Below, one piece after another: positions 47,513 to 51,435 of a DNA stretch of 51,435 bases. Positions within the stretch are counted from its first letter, which is position 1; every line of letters begins with the position of its first letter. The DNA comes from JAUYIV01 sp040882645 (GTDB lineage: Bacteria; Actinomycetota; Acidimicrobiia; Spongiisociales; UBA11373). Where the stretch lies: the NCBI GenBank assembly GCA_040882645.1, contig JBBEAX010000103.1:1-51435 (forward strand). Direction: 5' to 3'. The notes under the pieces were generated by a model. It saw nothing but the letters and a program-made list of their open reading frames with translations, was not told the origin of the DNA and searched no databases. The translations under genes were made by a program, and so were the position numbers.

Positions 47513-48516
47513 GCGGTCTTACGGTGCTCGGTTTCGAGACGAGTTGCGACGAGACGGGTGTTGCCGTCGTCAGGGGCAACGAGATCCTGTCGAACGTGCT
47601 GGCAACGCAGGTGGACGAGCATGCCCGATTCGGCGGGGTGGTCCCCGAGGTGGCGGCGCGCGCGCACGTCGAGGCCATACGGTCGCTCACCCATCGGGCG
47701 CTGCGCGACGCCGGGGTGCACGCCATGGACCTCGATGCGGTGGCCGCGACGCAGGGGCCGGGGTTGGCGGCGGCGTTGATGGTCGGGTTCTCCTACGGCA
47801 AGGCGCTGGCCTGGGCGCTCGGCATCCCGTTTCTCGGCATCGACCACATGGAAGGGCACCTCTTCGCCCCCCGCTTCGAGCATCCCGACTACGGACCCCC
47901 TGCCGTGGTGGTGCTCGCCTCCGGTGGCCACTCGCAATTCGTGCATTTGAAGGCGTGGGGTGAGTACGAGGTGCTCGGGTCGACGATCGACGACGCCGCG
48001 GGCGAGGCCTTCGACAAGCTTGCCAGGTTCCTCGGTCTCGGTTTTCCCGGGGGGCCGGCGATCGATCGAGCGTCGGAGGGGGGCGACCCGTCCACGGTCG
48101 AGTTCCCCCGGGCATTGGCCGATCGTCCGTTCGACCTCTCGTTCTCGGGGCTCAAGACCTCGGTGGTGACATATGTCCGCCGGCACCACGAGGCAGGCGA
48201 CTTGCCGCCGATGGAGGACCTCGCCGCAGCGATCCAGGAGGCGATCGTCGACGCCCTGGTGACCAAGACCATGAATGCGGTGGAGGAGACCGGGGTGAAG
48301 CAGGTCGGCGGAGGAGGAGGCGTGCTCGCCAACCGGCGGCTCCGGGAACGGCTCGCCGATGAGTGTGCTTCTCGGGGGATCGCCCTCCATCTGCCGTCGC
48401 CGGCCCTGTGCACCGACAACGGAGCCATGATCGCCGCCGCCGCCATCTTCCGGCTCGGCAGAGGAGAAACCACCGCGCCCAACGCGGAGATAGATAGCGG
48501 GATGGTGATGGGGTAG
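47509..48516 (+). CDS. tsaD: tRNA N6-adenosine threonylcarbamoyltransferase
   Basis: Catalytic subunit of t6A synthesis. The 335-residue product begins MSGLTVLGFETSCDETGVAVV. It has the metal-binding H113-x-E-x-H117 in GIDHMEGHL, ASGGHSQFV, SFSGLKTSV and a C-terminal CTDNGAMIAAAA with the last metal-site Asp. ATG 47509 overlaps the rimI stop. The gene ends the operon; three heptamer arrays follow. Confidence 0.95.
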   Translation: MSGLTVLGFETSCDETGVAVVRGNEILSNVLATQVDEHARFGGVVPEVAARAHVEAIRSLTHRALRDAGVHAMDLDAVAATQGPGLAAALMVGFSYGKALAWALGIPFLGIDHMEGHLFAPRFEHPDYGPPAVVVLASGGHSQFVHLKAWGEYEVLGSTIDDAAGEAFDKLARFLGLGFPGGPAIDRASEGGDPSTVEFPRALADRPFDLSFSGLKTSVVTYVRRHHEAGDLPPMEDLAAAIQEAIVDALVTKTMNAVEETGVKQVGGGGGVLANRRLRERLADECASRGIALHLPSPALCTDNGAMIAAAAIFRLGRGETTAPNAEIDSGMVMG

Positions 48517-48525
48517 GAAGCCCCC

Positions 48526-48656
48526 AGTCTCCAGTCTCCAGTCTCCAGTCAGAGCAGGGGCCTTCCGCCCTCCGCCTTCCGCAAGAGAGTCGAAGATCGC
48601 GCAGCACCGCCACACACGCGTTCTGTCGAATTGCGAATTGCGAATTGCGTATTGCT
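48526..48656. repeat. Three different heptamer arrays in the tsaD-groES gap
   Basis: AGTCTCC three times plus AGTC (48526-48550). CTTCCGC, CCTCCGC, CTTCCGC (48562-48582). GTTCTGTCG (48620-48628) followed by AATTGCG three times and TATTGCT (48629-48656). Each matches, in direct or inverse sense, an array elsewhere in the window: 2439 and 40115; 39013; 29611 and 32624. Confidence 0.9.
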
Positions 48657-48689
48657 ATTACTTGATACCACAGCACTCAAGTTTCCCAA

Positions 48690-48716
48690 CTAGCACTCCT
48701 CACGCACGACTGCTAC
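48690..48716 (+). promoter_or_regulatory. CIRCE operator (HrcA site) of groES-groEL
   Basis: CTAGCACTC, nine bases (CTCACGCAC), GACTGCTAC. The left half matches the CIRCE consensus TTAGCACTC at 8 of 9 positions and the right half matches GAGTGCTAA at 7 of 9. Spacing is exactly 9. It lies 50 bases before the groES ATG, as usual. HrcA repression of the operon is thus predicted. A further GAGTGCCAA-like half is at 48736-48744. Confidence 0.78.
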
Positions 48717-48765
48717 CTTTGGCAGTCGCAAGCGACGAGTGCCAACAGGAGGAGATTCGTCGAAT

Positions 48766-49083
48766 ATGGCAAAGGCAACTACCAAGAAGAAGGTCGCAAG
48801 CCTTCATCCGCTGGGTGACCGTGTCGTCGTCAAGCCTCGTGAAGAGAACGACATGCGGACGCCGAGCGGCCTCGTGATCCCCGACACCGCCAAGGAAAAG
48901 CCCCAGCTCGGCGAAGTTATCGCCGTCGGCCCGGGCGACTTCCAGGACGGGGAGCGCATTCCGATGGACATCGTGGAAGGCGACGTCGTCGTCTACTCCA
49001 AGTACGGCGGCACCGAGGTGAAGTTCGAAGGCGAGGACTATCTGATCCTCTCTTCGCGCGACGTCCTGGCTGTCATCCGCTGA
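48766..49083 (+). CDS. groES: Co-chaperonin GroES (Hsp10)
   Basis: Heptameric lid of the GroEL chamber. The 105-residue product has LHPLGDRVVVKPREEND, the mobile loop, GLVIPDTAKEKPQLGEV and the terminal YLILSSRDVLAVIR. A ~10-residue Lys/Thr/Ala leader (MAKATTKKKVA) is added relative to most GroES. ATG 48766 has AGGAGGAG about 9 bases upstream; an earlier in-frame ATG at 48739 lies before this site. Regulated by the CIRCE element. Confidence 0.95.
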   Translation: MAKATTKKKVASLHPLGDRVVVKPREENDMRTPSGLVIPDTAKEKPQLGEVIAVGPGDFQDGERIPMDIVEGDVVVYSKYGGTEVKFEGEDYLILSSRDVLAVIR

Positions 49084-49105
49084 GGATCGAGGAGGTAATC
49101 GATCA

Positions 49106-50734
<1,629 letters not shown>

Positions 50735-50759
50735 GGCGCGACCGAATCTCGGCTATCAC

Positions 50760-50793
50760 ACTTGGGGGCGGCTCACACGAGCCGCCCCCAAGT
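50760..50793 (+). terminator. Terminator of groES-groEL
   Basis: ACTTGGGGGCGGCTC and GAGCCGCCCCCAAGT form a perfect 15-bp stem around ACAC, 25 bases after the groEL stop. It is followed by CATTGTC rather than a long T-run. Symmetric ends mean it could also stop transcription from the minus-strand GNAT gene. Confidence 0.8.
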
Positions 50794-50817
50794 CATTGTC
50801 GGAGTCGCCAGGTGTTT

Positions 50818-50883
50818 CTCCCCCCGTCGGGGGGAGTGCCCCGAAGGGGCTCGCTTCGCTCGCCACCTCCCCGTACGGGGAGG
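50818..50883. repeat. Cluster of short palindromes between groEL and the GNAT gene
   Basis: CTCCCCCC/GGGGGGAG with loop GTC (50818-50836), GCCCC/GGGGC with loop GAA (50838-50850), then GGCTCGCTTCGCTCGCC (50848-50864), then the perfect palindrome CCTCCCCGTACGGGGAGG (50866-50883). The third motif also occurs at 38438-38454. The cluster abuts the end of the GNAT gene and resembles repetitive extragenic palindromes. Confidence 0.7.
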
Positions 50884-50889
50884 AGACGC

Positions 50890-51435
50890 TCATTCCAGCC
50901 ACTTCTCTTCGTGCCAGCGGTCTTGGGCGGCGCGGAACTCTTCCTCCAGCATCGCCCATAGGGTGTGGTCCATCCAGCGGCCGCGGACGAGTACTTCTTT
51001 GCGGAGCAGCCCCTCGCGGGCGAAGCCGAGTTTCTCGGCCACCCGTTCGGAGGCCCGGTTGCCCACTGCAATGCGGAGGGTGATCCGGTGCAGGTCCATC
51101 TCGGAGAAGCCGACCGCGGCGATCCGCGCCGCCGCCTCGGTGGCAATGCCCTGTCCAGTCACCGACGATCGGATCCAGTATCCGATCTCCCCGGCCCGCT
51201 CCCGTCGCGAGGTGGGCCACACCGAGATGTTCCCGATATGGATGTCCGGCTCGGAGCGCTGGCGGATGGCGAAGTCGAAGGCCCTCCCGTCGGCCCATGC
51301 CGTCCCCGACTCGCGAAGGAACTGGTTGGCCTCGGCGCGCCCGTAGGACCGATTCGCCCACGGCAGCCATTGCTCGAGCTCGCCGATCGAAGCGTCGATC
51401 GCCTCGACCACCGCATCGAGGTCGCGGCGCTTGAA
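50890..51435 (-). CDS. GNAT acetyltransferase of the RimJ/RimL type, 5' end outside the window
   Basis: The minus-strand frame is open to the window edge (residues FKRRDLDAVVEAIDASIGELEQWLPWA), so the true start lies beyond 51435. The visible part has EIGYWIRSSVTGQGIATEAAARI, the acetyl-CoA loop, then DLHRITLRIAVGNRASERVAEKLGFAREGLLR and a WAMLEEEF end, the RimJ/RimL-like N-acetyltransferase pattern (usual length ~180). Targets in this family range from ribosomal protein N-termini to small molecules. Convergent with groEL. Confidence 0.88.
   Translation of the reverse strand, partial: FKRRDLDAVVEAIDASIGELEQWLPWANRSYGRAEANQFLRESGTAWADGRAFDFAIRQRSEPDIHIGNISVWPTSRRERAGEIGYWIRSSVTGQGIATEAAARIAAVGFSEMDLHRITLRIAVGNRASERVAEKLGFAREGLLRKEVLVRGRWMDHTLWAMLEEEFRAAQDRWHEEKWLE

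Noticed and set aside
48690..48744. CIRCE formed by TAGCACTC and the distant GAGTGCCA half
   Set aside because: The spacing would be over 35 bases; the nearer half at 48708 gives the standard 9-base spacing.

Overview
The window looks like a chromosomal segment of an uncultured, GC-rich actinobacterium, most probably from the class Acidimicrobiia. Evidence for the phylum: the S10-spc-alpha ribosomal block is followed by rplM-rpsI-glmM-glmS-acpS, nnrD-alr, tsaE-tsaB-rimI-tsaD and groES-groEL, an order shared with Mycobacterium and Streptomyces. There is also a luciferase-like, probably F420-dependent oxidoreductase and many GTG/TTG starts. The class assignment is an inference from the sequence alone. 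No tRNA, rRNA, CRISPR array, transposase or integrase was seen.

Layout. 1-11254: tail of tuf, then rpsJ-rplC-rplD-rplW-rplB-rpsS-rplV-rpsC-rplP-rpmC-rpsQ, rplN-rplX-rplE-rpsN-rpsH-rplF-rplR-rpsE-rpmD-rplO and secY. 11445-12739: adk and map. 12740-21829: a roughly 9-kb accessory island sits where infA normally lies. It holds lipoproteins, an anchored TIMP-like/propeller protein, a putative toxin-antitoxin pair, a hydrolase, a frameshifted DUF1801 gene and a DtxR-type regulator. 22069-24913: rpmJ-rpsM-rpsK-rpsD-rpoA-rplQ. 24994-31775: a second insertion with a ClC-CBS-RCK chloride transporter, a luciferase-like oxidoreductase, a Nudix hydrolase, a KamA-like radical SAM protein and a Yip1-like membrane protein. 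31787-38957: truA, ilvA (minus), rplM-rpsI-glmM, a glmS ribozyme, glmS and acpS. 39180-41788: a secreted protein, a serpin-like relic, a DUF368 flippase and a META-domain lipoprotein. 41864-50734: nnrD, alr, a P1-family peptidase, udg, tsaE-tsaB-rimI-tsaD, CIRCE-groES-groEL. A truncated GNAT gene closes the window.

Two repeat systems stand out. (1) Many intergenic gaps outside the first island carry arrays of degenerate 7-bp tandem units. The unit differs between loci (AGTCTCC, GCTACCC, GCGATAC, GCGAATT, GGCGAAA, GCGGAAG, GCGATTG), but the 7-bp period is kept. Arrays often come as inverted arms able to form long hairpins. Some run into genes: one supplies the Shine-Dalgarno sequence of rplB, one overlaps the Nudix start codon, and others encode the C-termini of acpS and the flippase. 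(2) The 13.6-19.9 kb island lacks these arrays. Instead it has at least six same-orientation copies of a ~26-bp element, one in nearly every intergenic gap, giving a cassette-like layout.

Other notable points: a 135-residue Ala/Lys/Pro extension on S10, a repeat-bearing acidic tail on S3, no infA at its usual place, and a convincing glmS self-cleaving ribozyme in an actinobacterium. Most of the remaining content is ordinary housekeeping: translation, secretion, cell-wall precursor synthesis, t6A tRNA modification and protein folding.
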